In this document: positions 1-9,466 of the stretch, piece by piece
How positions within the stretch are numbered: the stretch's first letter is position 1
How the letters are laid out: each line of letters starts with the position of its first letter
Assembly: GCA_963773085.1 (NCBI GenBank)
Contig: CAVYZS010000007.1
Location: forward strand, 1-64,000
Reading direction: 5' to 3'
From: JAENVT01 sp963773085
Lineage (GTDB): Bacteria; Actinomycetota; Acidimicrobiia; Acidimicrobiales; Ilumatobacteraceae
Length of the DNA stretch: 64,000 bases
The notes under the pieces: generated by a model
What the model saw: only the letters and a program-made list of their open reading frames with translations
Databases searched by the model: none
Told to the model about the DNA's origin: nothing
Made by a program: the position numbers and the translations under genes

Positions 1-664
1 CGCACAGGTTGCGAATCTCGACGGCGACGAGCCCGAGGTCCTGGTGCAGGCCGCACTGGTGCATGACGTCGGCATGGTGGCGGTTCCGGTTGGCGTCTGG
101 CGCAGCGGCACGCAGCGGGCGACACGGAGTCGGAGCTGGTCCGGCTCCATCCGCATTGGAGCGCGAGGGTGCTCGGCCGCTGCAGCGGTCTCGACCCGGT
201 GGCGCTCGTGGCCGGTCAGCATCACGAGCGGCGCGACGGGTCGGGCTACCCCTTCGGACTGGCCGGCGACCTGGGTCGGGTCTCAGGGCTGCTGGCCGTT
301 GTCGTCCTGTTCGACGAGCTCACCGCGATCGGCGGTCGGCGTGAGGATGTCGACGTGGCCGCCGAGCTGGCCGCACTCGCCGACGCCGGAGCGCTCGATC
401 GGCGTGACGTGCACGCGATCCTCGAGGCGGTCGGGCTCGACACGCCGCCGGTTCGGGTTGGTCGCCCGGCGGGCGCCTGACCGAGCGCGAGGTCGACGTG
501 CTCGGCTTGCTCGCCCGCGGTCTCATCAACCGCCAGATCGCCGCCGCCTTGGGCGTCTCCGTCAAGACCGTTGGCGCCCACGTCGAGCACATCTACATCA
601 AGGCCGGCGTGCGCTCTCGGGCCGCGGCGACGTTGTCGCGATGCAGCACGACCTCGTCGGCTGA
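1..664 (+). CDS. HD-GYP-type / LuxR C-terminal regulator, 5'-truncated and frameshifted
   Basis: The gene enters from the left edge, so its start is missing. Pieces in three frames join into one protein. The first has HDVGMVAVP, an HD motif as in HD-GYP phosphodiesterases. The second has GQHHERRDGSGYP, the HHERxDGSGYP signature of HD-GYP domains. The third is a LuxR-type helix-turn-helix (LTEREVDVLGLLARG ... VKTVGAHVEHIY) ending AMQHDLVG-stop. Breaks lie near 115-140, 478 and 635. HD-GYP domains normally hydrolyse cyclic di-GMP; joined to a LuxR HTH this suggests a one-component regulator, but catalysis and ligand are not shown. Motif order is kept across every break, so sequencing indels are likelier than a true pseudogene. 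Confidence 0.7.
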   Translation, partial: AQVANLDGDEPEVLVQAALVHDVGMVAVPVGVWRSGTQRATRSRSWSGSIRIGARGCSAAAAVSTRWRSWPVSITSGATGRATPSDWPATWVGSQGCWPLSSCSTSSPRSAVGVRMSTWPPSWPHSPTPERSIGVTCTRSSRRSGSTRRRFGLVARRAPDRARGRRARLARPRSHQPPDRRRLGRLRQDRWRPRRAHLHQGRRALSGRGDVVAMQHDLVG

Positions 665-773
665 CCCGAGCGGACGCGAGGCGTTCCACCGACGAGAGGT
701 CGGGTGAACACCCGATGCGGAGACCGCCGCCGTCGTCATGGTGCTGGGCGTCGAAAGGTGACAGGAGTCGATC

Positions 774-1627
774 ATGGCGACCGCGAAGTTGAACGGCGTC
801 GAGCTGTACTACGAGACGGTCGGTGCCGGACACACGGTTGGTGTTGACGCACGGGTCGTGGACCGACGGCTCCGGTTGGGCCCCGGTCGTGGGGGTGCTG
901 GCCGGGCGGTACGAGGTGGTGACCTGGGACCGTCGGGGCCACTCCCGCAGCGGGTCCGGGCCCGGGCCCGGCAGCCACGCCGAGGACGCCGCCGACCTGG
1001 CCGCCCTGATCGAGCACCTCGGCGGCGGACCGGTACACGTCGCCGGCAACTCCTACGGGGCGATCGTGACGTTGACGCTGGTGACCACACGACCGGAACT
1101 GGTCGCCAGTGCCGTCGTCCACGAGCCGCCCACGCTGGCACTGCTCGAGGACTCGCTCCGACCCCGACATCACGCCGTGCTGGTATCGTTCGACGACGCG
1201 CTCGGCCACGTGACGTGCTGATCGAGACGGGCGAGCCACCGGGCCGCCGCCGAGCGCTTCCGTGCGGACCACGTCGCGCTCGGGCCGGGATCTTGGGAGC
1301 GGCTCCCCGACCCGTTCCGGGCGATCCTCGAGGCCAACGCCCCGACGTTCCTCGACGAGACCCGTGATCCGACGTCTCGATCGGTCGACGCCGCCGCGCC
1401 TGGCCGCGACCACGGTGCCGTTGCTGTTCACCTCTGGGCAGCGAGAGTCCGAGCTTCTTCGTCGGCCGTGATCGGCGAGCTGGCGTTGCTCGTCCCGAAC
1501 GCGCAGGTCGTGACCATCGCCGGCGCCGGGCACATTCCCCACGCCACCCACCCCGACCAGTGGGTCGCCACCCTGCTGGCCTTCCACGACACGATCGCCG
1601 TCGTCCGCAAAGGGGACGCGACGATGA
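774..1627 (+). CDS. alpha/beta hydrolase (frameshifted)
   Basis: ATG at 774 follows a CAGGAG ribosome site. The N-terminus MATAKLNGVELYYETVGAG changes frame near 822 and resumes with VLTHGSWTDGSGW (oxyanion-loop HG) and GNSYG, the G-x-S-x-G nucleophile elbow. Further breaks follow around 1145-1230, 1250-1390 and 1450-1600. The C-terminal block GAGHIPHATHPDQW carries the expected catalytic His. The likely stop is the TGA at 1625-1627, overlapping the ATG of the next gene; reaching it needs a further frame change near the A/G run at 1608-1614. The family covers esterases, epoxide hydrolases and C-C bond hydrolases; the substrate is unknown. Co-transcribed with a second hydrolase downstream. Confidence 0.68.
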
Positions 1628-2424
1628 ACGCCGACCGCTTCGACGTCACAGCCGTCGACGGCGCACCGATCGCCGTGTGGGTCACGGGCCGTGGACCGGC
1701 GCTCGTGATGGTCCACGGTTCGATCGCCGACCACACGACGTTCGATTCGTTCGGTGGCGGTGCTGGGCGAGCATTTCACGACCTACGCGATGGACGCGCC
1801 GCGGCTTCGGCGCTACCCCGATGTCGACCGCTACACGATCGAGGTCGACTTCGCCGATGTCGCCGCCGTGGTGGATGCCGTCGCGGCGCGCACCGGTGGA
1901 CCGGTCGTGCTGTGGGGCCACTCCTACGGGGCCAACTCCGCGATCGGCGGGACTGCCTCGCAGCGCCAACGTCAGCCACCTCGTCCTGTACGAGCCGAGC
2001 CTCGGCCTGGCATATCCGCCGGGATCAATCGAACGCATCGAGGCCGCCCTCGCCGACGGCGACCACGACGCCGCGATCGTGGCCGTGCTCGTCGACATCC
2101 TGGAGATGACAGCCGACGACGTCGACGCGTCTTCGACGCCGACCCGCTGTGGCCCTCGCGGTTGGCGGCGGCCCCCACCGTCCCGCGCGAGTGCCGGGTC
2201 GAGCAGGACTGGATCTACCGGCCCGGACAGTTCGACACCATCACCGCGCCGACACTGGTGCTCACCGGATCGGACAGCGTCGCCGACATTGTCCACGCCA
2301 CAGAGCGAGCCGCGGCGGCGATCCCCGCGCACGCATCCAACTCCTCGACGGGCACGGTCACTTCGCCCACAAGACCGACCCGGCGATGGTCACCGCGGTC
2401 GTCCGTGACTTCGTCGCCTCATGA
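1624..2424 (+). CDS. alpha/beta hydrolase (frameshifted)
   Basis: Starts at ATG 1624 inside the probable stop of the upstream hydrolase (ATGA overlap). The N-terminus MNADRFDVTAVDGAPIAVW leads to LVMVHGSIADHTTF (oxyanion HG). After a break near 1750 come the nucleophile elbow WGHSYGANS, then a break near 1960, SHLVLYEPSLGLAYPP, another near 2125, LVLTGSDSVADIV (acid region), one near 2325, and GHGHFAHKTDP with the catalytic His. It ends at TGA 2424. The blocks give a complete fold of about 266 residues. The two adjacent hydrolases may be divergent duplicates. Substrate unknown. Confidence 0.66.
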
Positions 2425-2723
2425 GCGCAGCGCCATCCCCTCCGGCACCAGCGCTCGATCGCTGCGGCGCTGTCGATGACGCTTGCCGTCGCCGCCTGCG
2501 CCTCGCGAGTTGCTCACACAGAGGCGACCAATGGCTGCACGCGACCAGCGGTGCTCCGCCCTTCCGTGTCTCTCCTGCCGGACGCGTGGTTGCGTTCGCC
2601 ACGAGGCACGATCGACAGAAGCGTGCCATTCCTGTTCTGGTCGGACCCGACCGACAGCCAGACCCGGCAACAACCCCTTCACTGCCGTCCAGGTTGCCCG
2701 GAAGAGGCTCCTCCTCGCGGCTC

Positions 2724-2919
2724 GTGACATCATCGGTGACGTCATCCGACGAGCATCTTTCGTATGAACGCTGACCCACCGACCTCTCCACCGGCACCTG
2801 GCGGATACCACCGTGGCGGATACCACGGTCGATCCGTTCAGGCGACACGCAGGCAGCTCGACCCGATGAACGCGTCACCGTCATCGACGGATCACGCAGG
2901 GCGTGAAAAGGGCGTGTGG
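2724..2919. repeat. Composite intergenic repeat, copy 1
   Basis: Two blocks are shared with 8899-8990. Block A (2724-2744) contains TGACGTCA and matches 19 of 21 bases. Block B (2899-2919, GGGCGTGAAAAGGGCGTGTG...) is identical at 8969-8989. Similar text precedes block B in both copies (GAACG..GT..TCACCG). Copy 1 has about 105 extra bases between the blocks, including the tandem 13-mers at 2799-2826. Confidence 0.6.
2799..2826. repeat. Tandem 13-mer TGGCGGATACCAC, period 15
   Basis: TGGCGGATACCAC occurs at 2799-2811 and 2814-2826, separated by CG. Each unit with its flanking G has GTGG/CCAC ends able to form a short stem. It could be a paired binding site or slippage product; no role can be assigned. 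Confidence 0.55.
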
Positions 2920-3104
2920 CTGTCTGCCGTCGAGGCGACGGCTCTCTCGACTTGGCCGGCCGAGTGCCGAGCCGTCGATCGGTTACGCCCGCAGGGTTGC
3001 TCGCGCCCGCGAGTGCGCTCACGGAAGCGGCAGCGGCGCTCCACCCAGCCGGCGTGGTGGGACGGTCGTCTTGGGGACGCGACACGAGTCGATGTAGCGA
3101 GCGT

Positions 3105-4503
3105 TCACTGCGCCGGCGTGGCGGGCTGGATGTTCTTGTTGTTCCGGAACACGTTCTCGGGGTCGTACCTGGCCTTCACCTCGGCGAGCCGCTGGAAGTT
3201 GGCGTCGCCGTAGGCCTCGCGGACGCGACTCGTGTCGTCGTCGAAGTCCAGGAAGTTCACGTAGACGCCGGCACGATGGGGTTCGAGGGCGTCGAGGAAT
3301 GCTCGTGCCCACGCGGTCTCAGCCGACCCGACGGTGTCGTCCTGCTCGGGGAGCCATACAGCGTCGATGCTCATGTTGTGATCCACATCGCGTTCCGGGT
3401 AGGCCGTGGCGCCCCGGGGCGCTCGAGCAACTGCGCCACCCATGTGGAAGATCGCCGCGTACGACCTGGGTGAGGTGGCGCCGTAGGCGTGCTCGGCGAC
3501 GATGTCGATGACCGCGTCGGACAGGGTGGCGAGGTTCGTGCCCTTCCAGTAGTAGTGCCAGCCATGCGGGACGGTGTCATCGATGCCGCGCTGATGGTCG
3601 ACGTACAACGTGGGTCCGACCAGATCCACGAGCGGAGTTCCGTACTGGCGGAGCGTGCGGACGGCACGCTTCACCGTCCTCGACGGGTCCGGCGTAGCAG
3701 CTGGCCACCGCGATGGCTGGCCGGAAGTGCAGCTCGTCGTCGACGATCGGCAGCGGCGGGACCGTTCCGAGCCGAATGATGGTCATGAGCTCGTCGGGCG
3801 CGTCGGCGACGAAGTCCCGGTAGAAGCGCAGGACGTCGGTCGTGTCCTCGGCCGCCCAGAAGACCGGTCCGGCCATGACGGTGGGGCCGAGTGGGTGCAA
3901 CGCGAACCGGAACGAGCTGACGACGCCGAAGTTCCCGCCGCCGCCTCGCAGCGCCCAGAACAGGTCGGGGTGGTCGTTGGCCGACGCCCGCACGATGTCG
4001 CCCGTCGCGGTGACCACCTCGGCCTCCACGAGGTTGTCGACGGTGAGCCCGTGCTTGCGCATGAGCCACCCGATGCCGCCGCCCAGGCTGAGGCCACCGA
4101 CGCCGGTGTGGCTCACGATGCCGCCCGTGGTGGCCAGACCGTGTGCCTGTGTCTCGTGGTCGACGTCGCCCCACAGGGCACCACCTTGGACGAGGGCCGT
4201 GCGGTCGACGAGATCGACCGACACGGCGCGCATCGCCGAGAGGTCGATGACGATCCCGTCGTCGCACACCGCGGTGCCGGCGACGTTGTGGCCTCCGCCT
4301 CGTACGGCGATCTCGAGGTCGCAGTCGCGGGCGAAGCGCACCGCTGCGGCCACGTCGGCGGTGCCGCTGCAGCGGGCGATCAGTCGGGGTCGTCGGTCGA
4401 CGGTGCCGTTCCAGACGGCGCGGGCATCGTCGTAGTCATGGTGGTCGGGGGTGATCAGGACGCCTCGGAACCCGGGAATCTGGATGGCGGGTGGTGCTGT
4501 CAT
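3105..4503 (-). CDS. FAD-binding oxidoreductase, BBE (berberine bridge) type
   Basis: About 465 aa from ATG at 4503, with one frame break near 3675. The N-terminal FAD_binding_4 (PCMH) domain contains RGGGHNVAG, whose His is the usual 8-alpha-N1-histidyl FAD attachment site, then GGLSLGGGIGWL and LFWALRGGGGNFGVV. The C-terminal BBE motif is DPENVFRNNKNI. The usual second flavin-linking Cys is not visible in the SHTGVGGLSLGGG region, so monocovalent flavin is likely. Such enzymes oxidise alcohols, sugars or alkaloid-like substrates with O2; the substrate is not predictable. No signal peptide. It is divergent from an HxlR regulator with a repeat-containing promoter region, so it is probably that regulator's target. 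Confidence 0.87.
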
Positions 4504-4568
4504 CGTTCCTCCTCTGGTCGATCGGGCTCATCGCAACGTCAGCGGGGGGCACCGAGGAGAAGTCAGCT

Positions 4569-4600
4569 ATCTGGACTTCGAAGTAAGGAATCTGGACTTC
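4569..4600. promoter_or_regulatory. Direct repeat ATCTGGACTTC x2, candidate HxlR operator
   Basis: ATCTGGACTTC occurs at 4569-4579 and again at 4590-4600. The 21-bp period is two helical turns, so both copies face the same side of DNA. They lie in the 129-bp divergent region between the FAD oxidase (start 4503) and the HxlR regulator (start 4633), 33 bp before the latter. The regulator probably binds here and controls both genes; this is inference from position. Confidence 0.55.
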
Positions 4601-4632
4601 ACAACGGTGGGAGGACGCGGGACACTGCGCTC

Positions 4633-5326
4633 ATGAGGACGTACGGCCAGTACTGCCCGATCGCCCGTGGTGCAGAGATCTTCGCTGAGCGTTGGACGCC
4701 CGTTGATCATCCGCAACCTGCATCTGGGCTGCGAGACCTTCGGCGAGATCCTCGAGGGTGCGCCCGGGCTGTCCGACACCCTGCTCGCGCAGCGGCTCCA
4801 CCAGCTCGAACGCCTCGGCATCGTGGAAGTGACACCCAAGGCGCACGGGCGCGGTCACCGTTACCGGCTCACGACGTCGGGCGATGACCTCTTCAAGGTC
4901 TGCGAGTCCCTCGGTGAGTGGGGAGCTCGTTGGCTCGAGATCGCCCCCGAGAACCTCGATCCGTTCGTGGCGCTGTGGTCGATGTGCAACGCGCTCCGCC
5001 CGGACCGCCTACCCGACCAGCGCGTGGTCGTTCGGCTGGACTTCACTGGCTTCCGGGCCCATGAGCGGTACTGGCTGCTGCTCGAACACGGCGAGGCCGA
5101 GATCTGCAAGACGTATGCCGGTCTGGACGAGGACCTCTTCATCACCGCCGACGCGGAGGCGTTCGTCAAGTGGCACGCCGGGCAGCTCTCCTGGGCGGAG
5201 GCCACTCGCGACCGCCGGATCCAGCTCCACGGTCCGTCATGGCTCGTGAGGGCCTTCCCAACCTGGAACAGCCGCAGCATGTTCGCTCACATCAAGCCCG
5301 ACGCCGCCGTGGCCATCGCGAACTGA
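4633..5326 (+). CDS. HxlR-family winged-helix transcriptional regulator
   Basis: About 230 aa. ATG at 4633 gives MRTYGQYCPIARGAEIFAER, the Cys-containing HxlR opening. One frame break near 4700 leads into LIIRNLHLGCETFGEILEG and LLAQRLHQLERLGIVE, the recognition part of the winged helix, then GRGHRYRLTTSGDDL in the wing. The family is often only 100-130 aa; here an extra C-terminal domain of about 110 residues (EERYWLL-like: RAHERYWLLLEHGEAEICK) resembles the SCP2-like extension seen in some actinobacterial HxlR proteins. HxlR proteins commonly sense redox or small molecules and control divergent neighbours, here the FAD oxidase. Confidence 0.82.
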
Positions 5327-5727
5327 CGCACCCGCTCACACCGAGCCTCTCTGCACCTCACGGCCATCACACGCTCCGCGTCATCGAGTGAGAGGCTGAT
5401 GATCCTCACGACGGAGTTGGCGGCCGCGTCCGGGAGAGTGTCCATCGATGAGGCCGTAGCGCGTTCGACTCGGGTCACAACCGGCGTAATCGAAGGTTCA
5501 TTGTCGCGACGTCGAGCGCCTTACCGAGGTGCCTGTCGTTGGAGCCCACGTTGGAGTGGCGAGACAGAGTGACTCGCACGTGCAGGGTCCTCGGAACCGG
5601 TCCCGTTTGGCGCAAGCTCGGAAAACCATTCCCCACCCCATTGCTCAGTGCGTATCCGACTCGGCCGAATCGTTCAAAGGACGACGGGCGCAAGCACGGC
5701 TGCGTCCTCCCGGCGACGAGGACCAGA
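5327..5727. other. 401-bp gap, no gene seen
   Basis: Upstream of the LuxR-type regulator. The downstream reading frame stays open back to 5539, but that segment looks unlike protein and has no ribosome site. No convincing promoter, repeat or RNA was seen. Confidence 0.4.
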
Positions 5728-7410
5728 ATGGTTGAGGTGAGCAGCCACGAGTCGCACGTTGACGGGTTCGCCGCCCTTGCGGCGGGGCGCTGGGTCGAGG
5801 CGCGTCCCGCGTTCGAGCAGGCGCTCGTCGGCGACGAGACGGGTGAGGGGTGCTTCGGGTTGGCGGTGTCGTTGTGGTGGTTGGGGGAGAACCAGGCCTG
5901 CGTCGATCGGTGCAGCGACGCCTACGCGCTGTTCCGCCGGTCGGGGGACGTGGAGGGCGCAGCGCGCTGTGCGGTGTGGTTGGCCATCACCTACAAGGCG
6001 AACTTCGCCAACTTCTCGGCGGCCAACGGTTGGATCGGGCGAGCCGAGCGGCTCGTGGAGCCGCTTCCACCGGGTTCGCTGCACGGCTGGTTGTCGGTGG
6101 CCCGTGCTTATCGGATGGCCGATCTGAACGCGGCCGAGGGTCTCACGGCTGCGGCCGTCGCGCTGGCCCAATCGTCCGGCGACGTGGACTTGGAGCTTGT
6201 CGCGCTGTCACAGCTCGGGCTGGTCAGGGTGGCCAAGGGCGAAACCCGTGACGGGTTCGCGTTGATCGATGAGGCGATGGCCGCCGCGCTGGCCGGTGAG
6301 CGCTCGACGTTGGACACCGTCGTGTACACCTGCTGCGACATGTTGAACGCCTGTGAGTTGGTGAGCGACATGGAGCGGGCGGCGCAGTGGTGCGAGGTGG
6401 CCGATGGGTTCGTGACCACCTACGGCTGTCCGTTCCTGTACGCGGAGTGCCGCATCTATTACGGGAGTGTGTTGGCGGCCAAGGGTCGCTGGGGCGACGC
6501 CGAGCGCGAGTTGGTCGCCGGTCTGCGGATCACCGACGGTGCCTGCCCGGGCTTGCACGCCAAGGCGTTGACTCGTCTGGCCGCCCTGCGGATCCGTCAG
6601 GGTCGCCTCGAGGAGGCTGATCAGCTGTTGGCCCATCTCGGCGAAGGGGTCGAGGCAGACGCGGAGAAGACGCTGTCGGTTTCGGCGTTGCTGCTGGCTC
6701 GTGGCGACGGGCCTGCGGCCGGCCGCCGGCTCGAGCAACGTTTGCATCGTCTCGAGGAGCACCGGTCGCATCTCGTCGTGGCGCTGGACCTGCTCGTCGA
6801 CGCCCGTCTGGCTGCGGGCGAGGTGGACGGCGCCGCGGGCGCCGCCCGCCGTCTGGCTGATGTCGCGTCGTCGGTCGACAACGAGTTGTTCGCGGCCATG
6901 GCCGCTGGCGTCGAGGGTCGAGTGGCGATGGGGCGCGGCGAACGCGACGCAGCGGCCACCTACCTGGAGGTGGCACTCGGCGGGTGGTCGAGGTTGGAGC
7001 GGCCGTTCGAGCTGGCCCGCACCCGGTTCGACCTGGCTCGTGCGCTCGTCCACCACCGGCCCGACGACGCCATCGACCACGCCCGCCACGCCTTGGCCGC
7101 GTTCGAAGCGCTCGGCGCCCAACTCGACGCCGATCGGGTGGCGGCGTTGCTGCGCTCGCTGGGCGTCACCGCCCGCACCGGAGCGAAGCGGGTCGGGGTG
7201 CTCACCGACCGGGAACAGGAGGTCCTGCGGCTCCTCGGCGCCGGGCTGTCGAACCCCGAGATCGCAGCCCGCCTGCACGTGAGCCGCAAGACGGCGTCGC
7301 ACCACGTCAGCAGCATCCTGACCAAGCTCGGCCTGCGCAACCGGGCCGAGGCGGCGGCCTACGCCGTCGGCGTGCTCGGCCCGGCGCCCGCGCAACGCGA
7401 TCGGGACTGA
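5728..7410 (+). CDS. LuxR-family regulator with TPR-like N-terminal region
   Basis: 560 aa, intact. ATG 5728 was chosen over the longer frame (from 5539) because similarity to alpha-helical repeat proteins begins at VDGFAALAAGRWVEARPAFE. About 470 residues of TPR-like helical pairs follow, then a LuxR HTH at about residues 490-550: LTDREQEVLRLLGAGLSNPE, VSRKTASHHVSSILTKL. There is no N-terminal nucleotide-binding domain, unlike the larger MalT/LAL type. The TPR region probably binds a protein or small ligand. A protein of the same architecture is encoded at 34768-36396. Its own targets may be the methyltransferase and PPOX genes 70 bp downstream, an inference from position only. Confidence 0.85.
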   Translation: MVEVSSHESHVDGFAALAAGRWVEARPAFEQALVGDETGEGCFGLAVSLWWLGENQACVDRCSDAYALFRRSGDVEGAARCAVWLAITYKANFANFSAANGWIGRAERLVEPLPPGSLHGWLSVARAYRMADLNAAEGLTAAAVALAQSSGDVDLELVALSQLGLVRVAKGETRDGFALIDEAMAAALAGERSTLDTVVYTCCDMLNACELVSDMERAAQWCEVADGFVTTYGCPFLYAECRIYYGSVLAAKGRWGDAERELVAGLRITDGACPGLHAKALTRLAALRIRQGRLEEADQLLAHLGEGVEADAEKTLSVSALLLARGDGPAAGRRLEQRLHRLEEHRSHLVVALDLLVDARLAAGEVDGAAGAARRLADVASSVDNELFAAMAAGVEGRVAMGRGERDAAATYLEVALGGWSRLERPFELARTRFDLARALVHHRPDDAIDHARHALAAFEALGAQLDADRVAALLRSLGVTARTGAKRVGVLTDREQEVLRLLGAGLSNPEIAARLHVSRKTASHHVSSILTKLGLRNRAEAAAYAVGVLGPAPAQRDRD

Positions 7411-7483
7411 AGTCCACGATCGGGGCGTGACATTGGGGCAGTTGCCCGATGCTCCCGGCACCGAATGGTCCGAAGATGGGCCC

Positions 7484-8296
7484 ATGAGCACGTCCACCGA
7501 ACAGCCTGAGTCCTTCCAGATCACCATCGAAGCGGCCGAGTTCTACGAGTCCTCGTTCGTCCCGGCGTTCTTCGCCCAATGGGCACCGATCCTCTGCGGC
7601 GCCGCGGGCGTCACGGCGGGTCAGCGGGTGCTCGACGTGGCCTGCGGGACCGGCATCGTCGCCCGGACCGCCGCCGACCTCGTCGCGCCCGACGGCACCG
7701 TCGTCGGGTGCGATCTCAACGAGGCGATGCTGACCGTTGCCCGCCGCGTCCGACCAGACCTCGAGTTCCACCAGGCAAATGCCGACGCCCTTCCCTTCGC
7801 TGACGAAACCGTTGACATCGCCCTGTCACAGATGGCGCTGATGTTCTTCCCCGACCGTCCCAGGTCGCTCCAGGAGATGGTCCGGGTCGTCGCTCCCGGA
7901 GGGACCGTGGCCGTCCTGGTCCCCGCCGCGCTTGACGCCCAGGCCGCCTTCTCGCCGTTCGTCGACATGGCCGCCCGCCACGCCGGCCCCGAAGCCATGT
8001 CCCTGCTGAGCACCTACTTCGCCTGCGGCGACCTCGACCAGCTCACCGGTCTTGTCGAATCAGCCGGACTGCGGATCACCACCGCGCACACGCGCCACGG
8101 CACCTACCGCGCTCCGTCGGTCGACGCGTTCGTGACCACCGAAGTCGAGAGCACCCCCCTGCTCGAACGGATCTCCGACGACGTCTACCGGCGAATCCGT
8201 GCCGACGCCCACACAGTCTTGGCACAGTTCACCAACCCCGAGGGCCACGTGGAAGCTCCCTTCGAGTGCAACGTTGTGGCGGCATGCCGGCCATGA
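7484..8296 (+). CDS. Class I SAM-dependent methyltransferase
   Basis: 270 aa, intact; ATG 7484 after GATGGG. Motif I is VLDVACGTGIVARTAA (glycine-rich SAM loop), then VVGCDLNEAML (acidic residue for the ribose hydroxyls), NADALPFADETVDIALSQMA (motifs II-III) and RVVAPGGTVAVLV. This matches the Methyltransf_11/UbiE-like group of small-molecule methyltransferases. Substrate unknown. Its stop overlaps the start of the PPOX gene (ATGA at 8293), so the two are translationally coupled. Confidence 0.87.
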   Translation: MSTSTEQPESFQITIEAAEFYESSFVPAFFAQWAPILCGAAGVTAGQRVLDVACGTGIVARTAADLVAPDGTVVGCDLNEAMLTVARRVRPDLEFHQANADALPFADETVDIALSQMALMFFPDRPRSLQEMVRVVAPGGTVAVLVPAALDAQAAFSPFVDMAARHAGPEAMSLLSTYFACGDLDQLTGLVESAGLRITTAHTRHGTYRAPSVDAFVTTEVESTPLLERISDDVYRRIRADAHTVLAQFTNPEGHVEAPFECNVVAACRP

Positions 8297-8811
8297 GCGA
8301 CACCGCACGCACCATCCATCCCGCGCTCCGGGCCCGACCTGGGCTCAACGACCAGGCCCACCAGATCCTTGACCGGCGGATGTATGCCGTGCTCGGCACC
8401 GACAACGACGACCGGACCGTGCACCTGGCCCCCGTCATGTTCCTGCTCGACGGCGCACGAATCCTGATCGAGACCTCGACCGCGTCTCGCAAGGCACGCA
8501 ACCTCGCAGCCCGACCACAGGCCTCAGTGGTCGTTCACACCGCCGACGCCACCTGGGCCTTCGGCTCGGGGCCAGCCACCATCACGCGAGGTGCCGAAGC
8601 CCGCCGGCTCAACGAACGCATCCGCGCCAAGTACCTCACCGACCGCGGCCAACGAGCCTGCGGCGATCTCCTCGCCGAACTCGACGACATCACCATCGTG
8701 GTCACGCCGACCCGCTGGCTCAGCTGGAACATGAACGAGCTGCTCGCGAACATCGCCGCCCGCGGTGCGGATCTCGACGAGATCGAACACTGGTTCCGCC
8801 CCGACACATAG
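8293..8811 (+). CDS. PPOX-class (pyridoxamine phosphate oxidase-like) protein
   Basis: 172 aa. ATG 8293 overlaps the methyltransferase stop. The split-barrel pattern is visible: RMYAVLGTDNDDRTVHLAPV, ARILIETSTASRKARNLAA and ASVVVHTADAT, then ITIVVTPTRWLSW near the end. The SRKARNL strand is the usual phosphate contact of PPOX/F420-binding proteins. Actinobacterial members bind FMN or F420 and reduce varied substrates; cofactor and substrate cannot be decided from sequence. Coupling to the methyltransferase suggests one small pathway. Confidence 0.78.
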   Translation: MSDTARTIHPALRARPGLNDQAHQILDRRMYAVLGTDNDDRTVHLAPVMFLLDGARILIETSTASRKARNLAARPQASVVVHTADATWAFGSGPATITRGAEARRLNERIRAKYLTDRGQRACGDLLAELDDITIVVTPTRWLSWNMNELLANIAARGADLDEIEHWFRPDT

Positions 8812-8898
8812 GCCAACCGGTGAGATCGAGACGAGCAGCGATCAGACGGCTCCTCGCCTGTTTCGACTGAATGGATTCTGACTGCGTGGGACCCTGCT

Positions 8899-8990
8899 GT
8901 GACATCGTTGGTGACGTCACACGTGCAGAATTCACTCCATGGAACGAGTGGTCACCGATCCGTCGCGAGGGCGTGAAAAGGGCGTGTGGG
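8899..8990. repeat. Composite intergenic repeat, copy 2
   Basis: Block A (8899-8919) includes the palindrome GTGACGTCAC (8911-8920). Block B (8969-8990) is GGGCGTGAAAAGGGCGTGTG.... Both correspond to 2724-2744 and 2899-2919. Block B merges into a second, slightly diverged unit (GGCGTGGAAAGGGCGTGTC) that begins the att-like module. Confidence 0.6.
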
Positions 8991-9137
8991 GCGTGGAAAG
9001 GGCGTGTCACACCGGTCAACATCGGTCACTCCAGTCCGTCCGTGTCACCCAGAAAATCGGGCCGGACCTGGGGTCACATGTCCTGAGCAGGTGCGCAGCC
9101 GCCGTTGTGTGAGGGTTCGATTCCCCCCAGCACCACA
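8989..9137 (+). repeat. att-like module 1, ending in a tRNA-like 3' end
   Basis: The module begins with an AAAGGGCGTGTCACAC block, then GGTCAACATCGGTCACT (9014-9030), and ends in GGGTTCGATTCCCCCCAGC ACCACA (9113-9137). The ending looks like the T-arm and acceptor 3' strand of a tRNA (TTCGATT loop). No matching 5' acceptor strand lies 60-90 bases upstream, so it is not a complete tRNA. A colinear copy lies 3,152 bp downstream at 12141-12289. Such 3'-end fragments typically arise where tyrosine-recombinase elements integrate. Confidence 0.5.
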
Positions 9138-9466
9138 TTGTCCGAAAATGCCCTCTGACCTGGGCCTTTACACCGGGTCATGAGGGCGTCGGATTCCCCC
9201 GGGCAGCCATACAACGCTCTGACCAGGGCAAATACGCCGCAGATGGACGGGGGACTCTGGGGGACCACTACCCCCACCGTCACCTCAGCGTTCGCCAAGG
9301 CCCAGCTCAGCGGGTATCGAATCGGGCACCACACGCGGCGAGGGCGGCAAAAGGGCGGACGAGAACACGCCAGGTCGCAATACAATGAGATGCACGACCG
9401 CGGCTCACATTTCGGATCCGCTGGCGGTGGCATCCACCCGGACATTTCGTAGTACGATATGGGCGT

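Larger units (their letters stand above)
2425..3104. other. 680-bp gap with repeats, no recognisable gene
   Basis: No open frame here shows family-like protein sequence. The stretch holds a tandem TGGCGGATACCAC repeat (2799-2826) and a two-part repeat (2724-2744 plus 2899-2919) that recurs at 8899-8990. Confidence 0.5.
8812..9466. other. 655-bp gap carrying repeats and an att-like site
   Basis: No gene recognised. It contains composite repeat copy 2 (8899-8990), the first att-like module (8989-9137), and another GGGCGGCAAAAGGGCGG element at 9342-9358. The last bases before 9467 include TACGAT (9453-9458), a possible -10 box for the toxin gene. Confidence 0.5.

Noticed and set aside
9061..9137. 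A complete tRNA at the first TTCGATT site.
   Set aside because: No 5' acceptor strand complementary to CAGCACC lies upstream; only the 3' end is present.
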